A DNA stretch of 64,000 nt. Source: Streptomyces sp. NBC_01232 (GTDB taxonomy: Bacteria > Actinomycetota > Actinomycetes > Streptomycetales > Streptomycetaceae). How positions within the stretch are numbered: the stretch's first letter is position 1; each line of letters opens with the position of its first letter. Below are positions 52,171 to 60,658 of this stretch, one piece after another. The stretch covers positions 8,596,093-8,660,092 of the forward strand of contig NZ_CP108518.1 of assembly GCF_035989885.1 (NCBI RefSeq), in the 5' to 3' direction. The notes under the pieces are model-generated. The model saw only the letters and a list, made by a program, of their open reading frames with translations, made no database searches and was not told the origin of the DNA. A program made the translations under genes and the position numbers.

Positions 52171-53097
52171 GTGAAGGTGCTGCAGCACGCTGCCGCGGCC
52201 CAGGCCATAGCGATCCGCCCCAGTGCGGCTGGGAAGCGGGCCGCCATCGCAGAGAGGCTGCTAGGTTCACGCACCGACCTGGAACAGCTTGCCTCCAGCC
52301 CTGGGTGGCCGGTGCTTCGTGCGTTCACGTCGAAGAAGGCGGACTGGGAGCTGCCATCGGGCAGTGCGTGGAACCTGAAGTCGGGGCTCGTGCTGTCGTG
52401 GGATGCGATTGCTGCGTACAAGAAGACGGACTGGAATGAGCACGCAAGGCGCGCCGACCTGGACAGATGGGCGAGTCAGGGCGTCGTCCGGCGTGGGCTC
52501 GTCCTGGGCTGCTGCCCCTGCCCGATCTATGAGTTCTACCCGCTCGCTGAGATCACTCAAGCCTATTCGTGCCGGCGATGCGGTGGTGAGAACAGCCTGA
52601 TCCAGGGACGGTGGAAATCGCCGCTCCCTGAGCCGAGCTGGTACTACGAACTGCACCCGGCGGTACGTGAACTCGTCGAGAACGACGGAGACGTACCCCT
52701 GCTGGCGACCCAGTTCCTTCGAACCCAGCACTGGGCCCGCCCAGCGCTGGTGTGCGAGGAGTTCGAGGTCCTCCGAAGCGGCAGCCCGTTCGTGGAGATT
52801 GACTTCGCCCTCGCCACGTTGGACCAGGTGTGGCTCGGAGAAGCAAAGAGCGGGGATGCCCTTGGGGGCAGTCCCAAGGAGCAGAAGCGCGAGGCATGCA
52901 AGCTCATTGAGGGCTGCGTTGCCCTTGGAGTAGGCGGGCTCGTCCTGGCCACGTCCAAGCCCAAATGGTCCGATGCAACGATGAGGACGCTCCAGCACGA
53001 AGTACAGGGGAGGCGGGTTGCTTCACGCGCTACTCCCAAGATCGTTCTTCTCGCCGGTCTCGGCACGAAACCCGACGTTACTGTGCTGGACGCCTGA
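52171..53097 (+). CDS. Zinc-ribbon protein with restriction-nuclease-like domain
   Basis: This gene encodes 308 residues from GTG 52171. The middle has two CxxC-type pairs (CCPCPIYEF and YSCRRCGGENS), a probable zinc ribbon. Further on, EIDFAL and, about ten residues later, GEAKSG form the D...ExK pattern of PD-(D/E)xK nucleases. No helicase or methylase is adjacent. The frame stays open back to the IS edge and, in the sequence without the IS, to an ATG at 51134, so the insertion may have removed its normal start. It could be a defence nuclease; this is inference. Confidence 0.6.
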   Translation: MKVLQHAAAAQAIAIRPSAAGKRAAIAERLLGSRTDLEQLASSPGWPVLRAFTSKKADWELPSGSAWNLKSGLVLSWDAIAAYKKTDWNEHARRADLDRWASQGVVRRGLVLGCCPCPIYEFYPLAEITQAYSCRRCGGENSLIQGRWKSPLPEPSWYYELHPAVRELVENDGDVPLLATQFLRTQHWARPALVCEEFEVLRSGSPFVEIDFALATLDQVWLGEAKSGDALGGSPKEQKREACKLIEGCVALGVGGLVLATSKPKWSDATMRTLQHEVQGRRVASRATPKIVLLAGLGTKPDVTVLDA

Positions 53098-53420
53098 TAA
53101 ACGCACCCGAGCTTGACCGTGGTCGAGGCGCTCCGGGGCGCGCCGGACGTCGCCTTCCCTGTGCGATGCGCCGGTTTTGTGTCAGTGGGGGTGGTGTCAG
53201 TGATGGGTCGTCAGTCAGGGGTGTTTGTGCTGGTGGTGTGAGTGGTTGAGGTGGGCGTCGCTGACATGTAGGTGGTGTCGGGTGTGGCTGTCACTGTCAT
53301 GGGCTGGCACACCCCCGGGTGGTTTGCTGCCGTGGAAACGGTGTTTCTGATTCCTGTGGGGTGGTCCAGGGTGAGGCTTGGCCTGGTGCAGGGGGGCGGG
53401 CTCGGCGGCGGGAGTGGAGG
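53098..53420. other. G/T-rich region with GTCAGTG repeats, possible transposon end
   Basis: TGTCAGTG occurs at 53180-53187 and 53195-53202, a variant GTCAGTC at 53210-53216, and GTCACTG at 53290-53296. Base composition differs sharply from both neighbours. Repeats of this sort just before a Mu/Tn7-type transposase gene are usually the transposase-binding sites of the element's end. The exact end and the partner on the other side were not found. Confidence 0.45.
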
Positions 53421-55100
53421 GTGGGGGAGCGGGATGGTTTGCCTGATGCGGTGCGTGGGGGAGTGCGTGGGGCGGCGGTCGGCCGGTTGCTGGAGCTGCG
53501 TGAGACCGGTTCGCTGACTTCGGGGCATGTCCGGTTGGCTGCGGGGGCGTTGGGGGTGTCGGAGCGGACGGTGTGGCGGTGGCTCGCGGAGCCTGTTCAC
53601 GCCGATGGTGCTGTACGCCTGCCCGGCGTGCGCGCGGCGCGGGCGGACCGTTTCACCGTTACCGCTGAGGTCCGGGCGTTGCTGGCCCTGTGGGGCGGGA
53701 ACGTGGCGGCTGTGCACCGGGAACTTGCCGGCCGTGCTGCCCGGCAGCCGCCTGCTGGGACTGCGCCGTCGTTGACCACATTGCGTCGTGCGCTGCGTCG
53801 TGATTTGACTGCGGGGGAGCGGGCGGGGCTTGCCGGTGGTGAGCGTGAGGCCCGCAAGCATGATGTGTTCCTGGCCCGGCCGCGGGGATGGCGGAACCAG
53901 GTGTGGGAGGCCGATCACGTCCAGGCCCCGGTCCTGGTCGATGTAGAGGGCGCTGCGCGCCGGCCGTGGGTCACCTGGTTCGTGGACTGCGCGTCGAACA
54001 CGATCATGGGTGTGGCGGTCACCCCGGGGCATCCGTCGCGGGAGTCGGTCCTGGCCGCGCTCCGGGCGGCCGTGGTGCGCGAGGAGCCGTTCGGGCCGCA
54101 GGGCGGACTCCCGGAGAAGGTACGCGTGGACCGGGGCAAGGACTTCCTGTCGAGGACGGTGACCGCCGCGTTCGACGCCCTGGCCGTGGAGGTGGAGGAC
54201 CTGCCCCCGTACACCCCGCACCTCAAGGGCACCGTGGAGGGCTTGAACCGGGCCGTGGAGTCGATGTTCCTGGCCGCGCTGCCCGGCTACGTACGCCAGC
54301 CGCGTCCGGGCCGGCGCCGGACGCGGCCGACGGACGAGGTGCTCCTGGACTTCGAGGACTTCACCGCCCGCCTGTTGGACTGGGTGGCCTGGTGGAACAC
54401 CTCCCACCACCCGGGACCGTTGAAGGGCCGGTCCCCGCTCCAGGTGTGGGAGGCGGATCCGACGCCGCTGCGCGAGATCGGCGCGGACGAGTTGTGGACG
54501 TTCACCCTGGAGGACGACGGCCGCGTCCGGGTGCTCTCCACCAAGGGCGTCCGTTTCAGGAACCGCGACTACGTGGCGGCGTGGATGACGGGCCTGGCCG
54601 GTGAGCGGGTGCGCGTACGGTTCATGCCGCACCACGATCACCGCATCGAGGTGTTCGACGCATCCACCGGCCGCTACCTGGGCCCCGCCGAGCCGGCCGA
54701 CGCTGCGACGCCGGAGCAGATCAGCGCGGTGCGTACCGCGCGGGCGGCCCGCACCCGCCGGCTGCGCCAGGACTTGAGAGCTGCGCAGCAGGACCGCTAC
54801 GCCGCCCAGGCCCGGCCGGCCCGCCCTGAGCGGTTGAACACTCTCACCTCACAGGAAGCGGGCCGGGAACTTGCCGAGGAGAAGACGGCGGATCTGTCGC
54901 GGCTGGCGTTGCCGGACCTGATCCCGCCAGCCGCGCCGCCCGCCGGCTGGCGCACCCCGCCTTCCCTCGCCGCCCGCACCCGCCCCGCCCCTGCGAGTGG
55001 GCCGACCGCCGACGAGCAGCCCCGTCCAGGCACTGCCGACGCCCACAGCCCCGGCACTGCCGCCGGCGCCGACACCACCGGCGAGGGAGAACCACGGTGA
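53421..55100 (+). CDS. Mu/TniA-type DDE transposase
   Basis: The 559-residue protein has an N-terminal helix-turn-helix (AAGALGVSERTVWRWLAEP) and an integrase core. The triad is seen as Asp in WEADH, Asp in VRVDRGKDF and Glu in KGTVEGLNR. A Mu-transposase C-terminal beta-barrel follows (VRFRNRDYVAAWMTG, VRFMPHHDH) and then a Pro/Ala-rich tail. Enzymes of this class (TniA, TnsB, MuA) need an AAA partner for target choice. GTG 53421 with GGAG is the likely start. Its stop overlaps the next start (GTGA). Confidence 0.88.
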   Translation: MGERDGLPDAVRGGVRGAAVGRLLELRETGSLTSGHVRLAAGALGVSERTVWRWLAEPVHADGAVRLPGVRAARADRFTVTAEVRALLALWGGNVAAVHRELAGRAARQPPAGTAPSLTTLRRALRRDLTAGERAGLAGGEREARKHDVFLARPRGWRNQVWEADHVQAPVLVDVEGAARRPWVTWFVDCASNTIMGVAVTPGHPSRESVLAALRAAVVREEPFGPQGGLPEKVRVDRGKDFLSRTVTAAFDALAVEVEDLPPYTPHLKGTVEGLNRAVESMFLAALPGYVRQPRPGRRRTRPTDEVLLDFEDFTARLLDWVAWWNTSHHPGPLKGRSPLQVWEADPTPLREIGADELWTFTLEDDGRVRVLSTKGVRFRNRDYVAAWMTGLAGERVRVRFMPHHDHRIEVFDASTGRYLGPAEPADAATPEQISAVRTARAARTRRLRQDLRAAQQDRYAAQARPARPERLNTLTSQEAGRELAEEKTADLSRLALPDLIPPAAPPAGWRTPPSLAARTRPAPASGPTADEQPRPGTADAHSPGTAAGADTTGEGEPR

Positions 55101-55840
55101 CCGTCCCGACCTACCAGTACGCCGACCTCCCGGACGCCTGCGTGGTCGCCACCCGCGCCCTGCTCACTGCCCGGGAGAACATCGGCGACACCGTCGCCGC
55201 CCGCGCCATGATGTGCATCCACGGCGGCGCAGGCTTCGGCAAGACCCTCGCCGTCAACACCTGCCTGCGCGAACTCGAACCCGGCGAGGACATCCACAAG
55301 ATCACCTTCCGTGCCCGGCCCACCGCCCGCGCGGTGCGCTACGAACTGTTCACCGCGCTCGGCCTGCCCGGCGAACCACCACGCCACCCCAGCGAATTCG
55401 ACCGCCTGCTCAAGACCGCACTGGCCGAACACCCCCGCACCTTCCTGGTCGACGAGGCCCAGTGGCTCAGCGGGGAGGCATTCGAATACTTCCGCTACCT
55501 GTGGGACGAACCCGCCACACAACTCGCGATCATCTTCGTCGGCGGCGAGGGCTGCCACACCGTGCTGCACCGCGAGCCGATGCTGTCCTCCCGGATCTTC
55601 ATCTGGCAGCACTTCACCCGCCTCACCCCGAACGAGGTCCTGGAGGTCGTCCCTCTCTTCCACCCCATCTGGCAGGACACCGACCCCGCCGACATCACCT
55701 TCGCCGACGAACACGCCGCCCACGGCAACTTCCGCAACTGGGCGAGACTGACCGCCCATCTGCGCACTGCCCTGGCCCGCACGGGGCGCGCACAGGTCGA
55801 CAGGGAGGTTCTGCGGTGGGCCTTCAGCCGCCTGGGATGA
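55097..55840 (+). CDS. TniB/TnsC-like AAA ATPase
   Basis: The 247-residue ATPase has Walker A in IHGGAGFGKTLAVN, Walker B and the sensor-type Glu in TFLVDEAQWLS, and the hallmark HGNFRNWARLT near the end. Proteins of this type coat target DNA and recruit the transposase. The start GTG overlaps the transposase stop by four bases, so the two are coupled. Confidence 0.87.
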   Translation: MTVPTYQYADLPDACVVATRALLTARENIGDTVAARAMMCIHGGAGFGKTLAVNTCLRELEPGEDIHKITFRARPTARAVRYELFTALGLPGEPPRHPSEFDRLLKTALAEHPRTFLVDEAQWLSGEAFEYFRYLWDEPATQLAIIFVGGEGCHTVLHREPMLSSRIFIWQHFTRLTPNEVLEVVPLFHPIWQDTDPADITFADEHAAHGNFRNWARLTAHLRTALARTGRAQVDREVLRWAFSRLG

Positions 55841-55971
55841 CCGCCGGCACGGCGGCCGCACCCAACAGCCCATCGACCGAACACTGCGGGCACCGTGCGA
55901 GAGTCCGCACGCTCCCGACACCTGGCCGCCACGACGGCGCCGGCTTCCTCCGTCCGATGAGGGGCTGACGG

Positions 55972-57105
55972 ATGACGCAGGTGATCCGGGACGGCATGTT
56001 GTCCCATGCGGTGTTGGTGGAGCGCCTCCTCGCGATCGACGAGGCAGGCCGGCTGCTGGGCCCGCACCGTCACGCCGCGGCGCACCTTGCCCGGGTTCCG
56101 GTGAAGACGGTGACACGCTGGCTGTGGCAGGCACGCGACGAACCCCCGCCCCGGACCCCGCCCGCCCGCGCGGGATGGTTGTTGAAGGCCCCCGCCTGGG
56201 ACGAGACGGTGTGGGCCCGGATGGACACTCTGGTGGCAGCCGAACACGATCTGAGGCGCGGCCGGAAGCCGGGTCCCCGCCCTGCCGCGGACCTGTCCAC
56301 GCCTCTGTACCGGGCCCGCCGTTGCCCCTGCGAGGGCGACCATCCCTTCGTGGCTGGCCCCGACTGCGCTGCGGCGGGCGTGGACACGCTGATCCCCGAA
56401 GCGGACGTGGTGGTCACCGACGCCCTGGAACAGACCGCCTCCGCCCTGCGGCACGTCGTGGCCGCTGGCGGCGTGATGAACATCGACGGCGCCCCGGGGA
56501 CCGGCAAGACCATCGCCCTGCAGTACGCCCTCGCCCGACTGCCGCCCGGCCCGGACGTGCGCCGGGTCCCGATACCCGTGGGCGCCACGATCGCCCAGCT
56601 ACGCCACGCGATCGCCGGAGCACTCGCACTCAAGGTGCGCTCCGACAACCGGCGCAACACCACCGACCAGGCCCTGGCCACCGCGCTGCGCAGCCCGCAC
56701 GTGCTGGTGTGCGACGACATCCAACGGCTGTCCCCGCCCGCCCTGGAATACCTCTGCCGCCTGGCAGCCGACCCCGGCGCACCCACCACCCTCATCCTGG
56801 CCGGAACCGGAAGCACCCAAGCCCTCCAGCGGATACCAGAGCTCGCCTCCCGCATCCTGACCCGCCAGCACATCCCGCCGCTCACCCCCGCTCAGGCCCA
56901 GGCCGTCCTGCCCGCCTTCCACCCGCTCTGGGGCAGGGTGCCGCCACAGCACATCGCCCGAGCCGACGAACGCTGCGCACGGGGCAACTTCCGCGCCTTC
57001 GCCCAGATCACCGCCCACGTCATCGACGCCGTCCTGACGAACCCCCTCGGGTATTCCGGCAGCGCCCTGGTCGAGGCGGCATGCCGCCGGCTCGGGGGCA
57101 TCTGA
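55972..57105 (+). CDS. Second AAA ATPase with HTH and Cys-rich N-terminus
   Basis: The 377-residue protein has an N-terminal region with a helix-turn-helix-like segment (RVPVKTVTRWLWQAR) and a Cys/His cluster (RCPCEGDHPFVAGPDC). The AAA domain follows, with Walker A in IDGAPGTGKTIALQ and Walker B in VLVCDDIQRLS. It ends with RGNFRAFAQITAHV, like the TniB-type ATPase upstream. It may be a second target-selection ATPase, with the added domains giving specificity in place of a TniQ/TnsD protein. The gap to the first ATPase is 131 bp. Confidence 0.8.
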   Translation: MTQVIRDGMLSHAVLVERLLAIDEAGRLLGPHRHAAAHLARVPVKTVTRWLWQARDEPPPRTPPARAGWLLKAPAWDETVWARMDTLVAAEHDLRRGRKPGPRPAADLSTPLYRARRCPCEGDHPFVAGPDCAAAGVDTLIPEADVVVTDALEQTASALRHVVAAGGVMNIDGAPGTGKTIALQYALARLPPGPDVRRVPIPVGATIAQLRHAIAGALALKVRSDNRRNTTDQALATALRSPHVLVCDDIQRLSPPALEYLCRLAADPGAPTTLILAGTGSTQALQRIPELASRILTRQHIPPLTPAQAQAVLPAFHPLWGRVPPQHIARADERCARGNFRAFAQITAHVIDAVLTNPLGYSGSALVEAACRRLGGI

Positions 57106-57260
57106 ACGGCCTCACTCCAGGGCGCCGCTGTGTGGGGCGTTCATGAAGTGCAGCGTCAGTGCCGTGGGGCGGTACATCCACCGCGTCACCGTCCCGGGAA
57201 CGGCACTTGAGAGCAACTCCCCTCTCCACCCAAGCCGCGGCATCGATTTACGTATGCGCC

Positions 57261-57275
57261 ATGCGGTATCCGCAT
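57261..57275. promoter_or_regulatory. Palindrome before the Tap-like gene
   Basis: ATGCGG-TAT-CCGCAT is a perfect six-plus-three-plus-six dyad 21 bp before the start codon. It may be an operator for the gene product, which begins with a helix-turn-helix, or overlap its promoter. Confidence 0.5.
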
Positions 57276-57296
57276 GAAATGGGCTAGGGTCGCATC

Positions 57297-58925
57297 ATGG
57301 TGATGGGTACGGAAGAGCTCCTCAGGCTGACGGTCGCTGCGTTGATGACGCGTACCGGTGAGCGGCAGAACGTTCTCGCCGACGGCCTCGGTCTCTCGCA
57401 GGCACAGATCTCCCGCAAGCAGGCCGGCCGGCAGCACTGGTCGCTGGAGGACGTCGACGGCCTGGCCGCGCATTTCGGTCTCCACGTCCTGGACCTCCTC
57501 GCCGGCCCCACCCACGCAGTCGGCGTACTCCACGGCTCGACCCCCGCACTGCGCCCCTCCGGCGTCCCCGCCCCGCCCACCGCCCCGGCCGCGCAACTCC
57601 CCCTCGCGGCCGTGCAGCTCCCGGCCCAGCCCCCGCAGGCGCCCTCCCCGCTGACCGCTGCGCACATGCTGCTGTGCGTGTTGTGCGGGCAGCCGTGCAG
57701 CGAGGAGGTTGACGGGTTCCCGCAGCACCTGAGCGCTGAGGAGTGCGCGGCAGCCATCGCCGCCGCAACCCCGGGCCCGGCGGCGGCCCCGGTAGCACCC
57801 GCACCGGCCCCCGTGCCGCAGCAGCTCCCCGCCGCCCCTCCAGCCCCCGCGCCGGAAGCCACGGCGGAGCTCGTCGCGACGGAGCCGGCGCCGGAGGCCG
57901 AACCTGCGCCGGAGCCGGTCAAGGAGAGGCCGGCCAAGGCGGGTCCGGCGGTGGTGCGGGGGCCGCGTACGTACGCGTCCGGGACGCTGACCGACCAGAT
58001 TGCCGGCAACGTCCACGCCGCTCTGCAGGAGTGCGAGGGTGACGTGGAGGCCGCCCAGGCCGCGCTGACCAAGTCCGCGATCCCCGACGTCATGAAGCTG
58101 TTCAAGGAATCGCGGGTCGGGGGCCGGTACGAGCATTCCGAGTTCCCGCCGACCGCCGACGTGCTGCGCAAGCGCTCGCAGAAGGGTGCGGATGAGATCT
58201 GGGAGGGCCGTCCGAAGTGGCGCAACCCCCATGTCTTCCAGGCGGCCAAGAAGGGTGAGACCTTCGAGGTGACGGCCCTGGATATGAACGCCGCCTACCT
58301 GTCGGCCTTCAAGTGCTGGCTCCCGATCGGCCAACTCAAGGAGGACACCAGCGGCGTCCACGACCGCAAAAAATCCGGGGTCCACCTCATCACCCCGGCC
58401 GAGTGGGAGCACACCGACCTGCCCAACCCGCTCGGCAACCGGATGGAGCCGGGCGAGTTGTGGGTCACCGAATCCACCCTCCGCCTCCTCCTCGACTGCG
58501 CCCGCGACGACCTCGCCGACGCCCCGACCATTCACCGCTCCCTCGTCTCCGGCGGCACCGAAGTCCTGCTGGAAAAACTCCGCCGCGCCCTGGCGGAAGT
58601 CCGGAAAACCGCTCTCGCTGAGGGCGACGAACTGACCGTCAACTATGTGAAATCCATGTATTCTAAGCTGGTCTCCACCCTGGGCGAATCCACCGCGAAC
58701 CGTGATATGCGGCGCCCGGACTGGATGCACATCATGCGCGCGAAAGCATTCGCGAATCTGTGGATGAAAGCCAACAAAATCCATAAGGCCGGATTGCAGG
58801 TCGTGGAAATCTCCGGCACCGACGAACTTCACGTCATCGGCGATTGGCGGACAGTTTTCGCCGAGGGCCGGGACCTGAACCAGGTGAAGGAAAAGCAGAC
58901 TTACACGCTGGGGGGTAAGCGCTGA
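57297..58925 (+). CDS. Tap-like protein (HTH + polymerase-like core)
   Basis: The 542-residue protein has an XRE-like helix-turn-helix (25-50), a Cys cluster (C127, C130, C134, H144, C150), a Pro/Ala linker and a C-terminal core (about 320-542). The core shows VTALDMNAAYLSAFK (323-337), like motif A of family-B polymerases. NYVKSMYSKLVSTLGES (449-465) could be motif B, and ISGTDELHVIG (505-515) is like motif C. Known Tap proteins of linear Streptomyces replicons share this order (DxN...A, RPDW, a late Asp). Tap recruits the terminal protein to the telomere. Its stop overlaps the next start (TGATG), as expected for a tap-tpg operon. Confidence 0.5.
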   Translation: MVMGTEELLRLTVAALMTRTGERQNVLADGLGLSQAQISRKQAGRQHWSLEDVDGLAAHFGLHVLDLLAGPTHAVGVLHGSTPALRPSGVPAPPTAPAAQLPLAAVQLPAQPPQAPSPLTAAHMLLCVLCGQPCSEEVDGFPQHLSAEECAAAIAAATPGPAAAPVAPAPAPVPQQLPAAPPAPAPEATAELVATEPAPEAEPAPEPVKERPAKAGPAVVRGPRTYASGTLTDQIAGNVHAALQECEGDVEAAQAALTKSAIPDVMKLFKESRVGGRYEHSEFPPTADVLRKRSQKGADEIWEGRPKWRNPHVFQAAKKGETFEVTALDMNAAYLSAFKCWLPIGQLKEDTSGVHDRKKSGVHLITPAEWEHTDLPNPLGNRMEPGELWVTESTLRLLLDCARDDLADAPTIHRSLVSGGTEVLLEKLRRALAEVRKTALAEGDELTVNYVKSMYSKLVSTLGESTANRDMRRPDWMHIMRAKAFANLWMKANKIHKAGLQVVEISGTDELHVIGDWRTVFAEGRDLNQVKEKQTYTLGGKR

Positions 58926-59521
58926 TGGCGGGTTCCGAGGACCTGTGGTCCCGCTGGGGCGAATGGCAGAGGCATGACGCCCGCGGGATGAAGGGCGGGG
59001 AGGCCCTGATCCTGGAGCTCAACCGGATCGTGCACTCCTCGGGTATCACCTCGCCCGTCACGTCCCGGCGCGGCCTGGCTGCCCGCCTGCGGTATCTCGA
59101 CAGCCCCGCCGGCCGCGAAGCCCTCGCCGAACAGGGCGTCAGCACCCGCTCCCTGCGCTCCTGGGCGCGTGGCAAGGCCGTGCCTTCTCCGGCGTCCAGG
59201 GAGCGGATCGACGCGGCGTACTGGTGGCGCCGGCGGGAGAACCTGATCCGCTCCGGCTGGCTGGCCCGGCACCTCGACAACGACGGCCGCGGTCGCCGGA
59301 TGGAGATCTATCCGGTCGACCAGAGTCACGTCGATTCCAAGTACAGCCGCCCCCTCAGCGATCGCTCCATCACCGTCCGGTACATCTGGCCCGACCTCGT
59401 CCACGCCTGGGCCGCCCGCAACGAGGCCATGGTCGACGAGATCTGGGACGACGTCATCACCGACCTCGACTCCGACTACGCCGCCTACGCCTACGTCTCC
59501 TCCGTCGGCATCGGCGCCTGA
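58925..59521 (+). CDS. Tpg-like (terminal-protein-like) protein
   Basis: The 198-residue protein follows the Tap-like gene with a one-base overlap. It has a helix-turn-helix-like part (ALAEQGVSTRSLRSWARGKA, about 72-91), a basic stretch (YWWRRRENLIRSGWLARHL), a beta-rich part (RMEIYPVDQSHVDSKYSRP) and an acidic end (DEIWDDVITDLDSDY). Length, order and position match Tpg, the protein bound to the 5' ends of Streptomyces linear DNA, but sequence identity looks low. Several Tyr, Ser and Thr residues could serve as the attachment site. The last 15 codons recur at 60542-60589. Confidence 0.45.
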   Translation: MAGSEDLWSRWGEWQRHDARGMKGGEALILELNRIVHSSGITSPVTSRRGLAARLRYLDSPAGREALAEQGVSTRSLRSWARGKAVPSPASRERIDAAYWWRRRENLIRSGWLARHLDNDGRGRRMEIYPVDQSHVDSKYSRPLSDRSITVRYIWPDLVHAWAARNEAMVDEIWDDVITDLDSDYAAYAYVSSVGIGA

Positions 59522-59537
59522 CTCGCGGTGCTGCTGC

Positions 59538-59584
59538 CGCATGAGGGTGCCCCCGGCCAAGCAGGCCGGGGGCACCCTCATGCG
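59538..59584. terminator. 21-bp-stem bidirectional terminator
   Basis: CGCATGAGGGTGCCCCCGGCC pairs perfectly with its complement across a five-base loop (AAGCA). It lies between two convergent genes ending at 59521 and 59600. Confidence 0.9.
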
Positions 59585-59599
59585 TGGGCGTTGCGCGCA

Positions 59600-59932
59600 T
59601 TACGCCGCTGAGGTTGTGGCGGACTCCAGCGGGACTGTTGTCCCATGTCCAACGAGGGAGTCGGACGGTTGATGGGAGGCCGGGAAGGGCTGGGGAGCAG
59701 ACCGGCTGGCAGGCGGAGCCGACGGGATGGCGTCCTGCTCGTCGGTGCCGCCGGTGAACAGGATCATGAGGACGGCGAAGACCGCGGCGCCGGAGCCTAT
59801 GGAGCCGACCACGTCGCCCCCGGTTCCGGGCGCCTGACCTCGGGCCTTGGCGGTCGCCTTGTAGACCAGGTACGCCACCACGGCACTCGTCACAAAGATG
59901 GCCGCGGTGAGCGGTGCGATGTGTACGTTCAT
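59600..59932 (-). CDS. Small two-helix membrane protein A
   Basis: This gene encodes 110 residues from ATG 59932 with GGGGAGG upstream. Hydrophobic helices lie at about 8-26 and 47-61. The tail is rich in Pro, Ser and Ala. The location behind the tpg-like gene, facing it, is copied at 60659. Small proteins of this kind are common on Streptomyces plasmids and integrated elements; the function is unknown. Confidence 0.65.
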   Translation of the reverse strand: MNVHIAPLTAAIFVTSAVVAYLVYKATAKARGQAPGTGGDVVGSIGSGAAVFAVLMILFTGGTDEQDAIPSAPPASRSAPQPFPASHQPSDSLVGHGTTVPLESATTSAA

Positions 59933-60541
59933 GAAGGGCCTCCCCGAGGCGCCGTGGCCTGCCCTGTTTGATCCCGCCAAAGATCTCCAGCAGGGCAGGC
60001 CGGATACCGCCCTGGACGCTGATGCGACCAGGGTTTCGTGAGGTCGGGCACGCCAGCCTCTACGCGCCCGTCGAAGCGGTGCAGCGGCTCGCAAGACGTC
60101 TGAACTGCGGTTTCTTAGCAGCATCCGCACATTCAGAAAAGGTGTGATGCGCGCAAATCACCTACCGGGTGCCAAAAGTCCGTTCCTGCAAGGCAGCGAG
60201 TCGGGCGTTGTCGCTGTGGGGTTTCACTGCGAACACCATTCGACCAGAGCCCTTCACGAGGACGAGGCAAACCTGGACCAGAGTCCACAGAGGGGTGAAC
60301 TTGCCTCTCGCACACGTCGGTCAGACGTACGAGCCTGCCGGCTCTGGTCGCCCTCGGCCTCCTGGGCGCAACCCCGTTGGCGTCGTGAGAGGCGAGGTAC
60401 TGCCAGCTTGAGCACGGCGACGTACGAGGCGCCTGGGCCGAGCACGGCAACGCCGTGAAGCGTTCCGGCGTGGCACCCCGCAGGCTGCGCCAACCGCCTA
60501 TCCCCCTCCAGAACCGCGCCGTAGGCGATAGGCGCGGGCCC
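59933..60541. other. Stretch with only remnants
   Basis: No complete gene. A plus-strand frame reading ARYCQLEHGDVRGAWAEHGN (near 60395-60455) runs without a stop into the second tpg tail, so it may be the body of a rearranged gene. Confidence 0.4.
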
Positions 60542-60589
60542 ACCTACGCCGCCCATGCCTACGTCCCTGCCGTCGGTATCGGCGCCTGA
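60542..60589 (+). pseudogene. Second copy of the tpg-like 3' end
   Basis: The last 16 codons (TYAAHAYVPAVGIGA plus stop) match the end of the tpg-like protein (DYAAYAYVSSVGIGA) at both protein and DNA level. The match starts abruptly upstream. It is directly followed by another hairpin and a convergent membrane gene. Confidence 0.75.
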
Positions 60590-60594
60590 CCGTC

Positions 60595-60634
60595 GCCGGG
60601 GCGGGCGGGGCTGACGCGCCCCGCCCGCCCCGGC
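60595..60634. terminator. 17-bp-stem bidirectional terminator
   Basis: GCCGGGGCGGGCGGGGC and its exact complement flank a six-base loop. The hairpin begins six bases after the tpg-tail stop. Confidence 0.9.
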
Positions 60635-60658
60635 GTCCGGCGTCCGGGAGCATCCGGG

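Noticed and set aside
60169..60411. 80-codon plus-strand frame (MPKVRSCKAASRALSLWGFT)
   Set aside because: Codon bias is weak and the composition is unlike a folded protein. It stops within the stretch of remnants.
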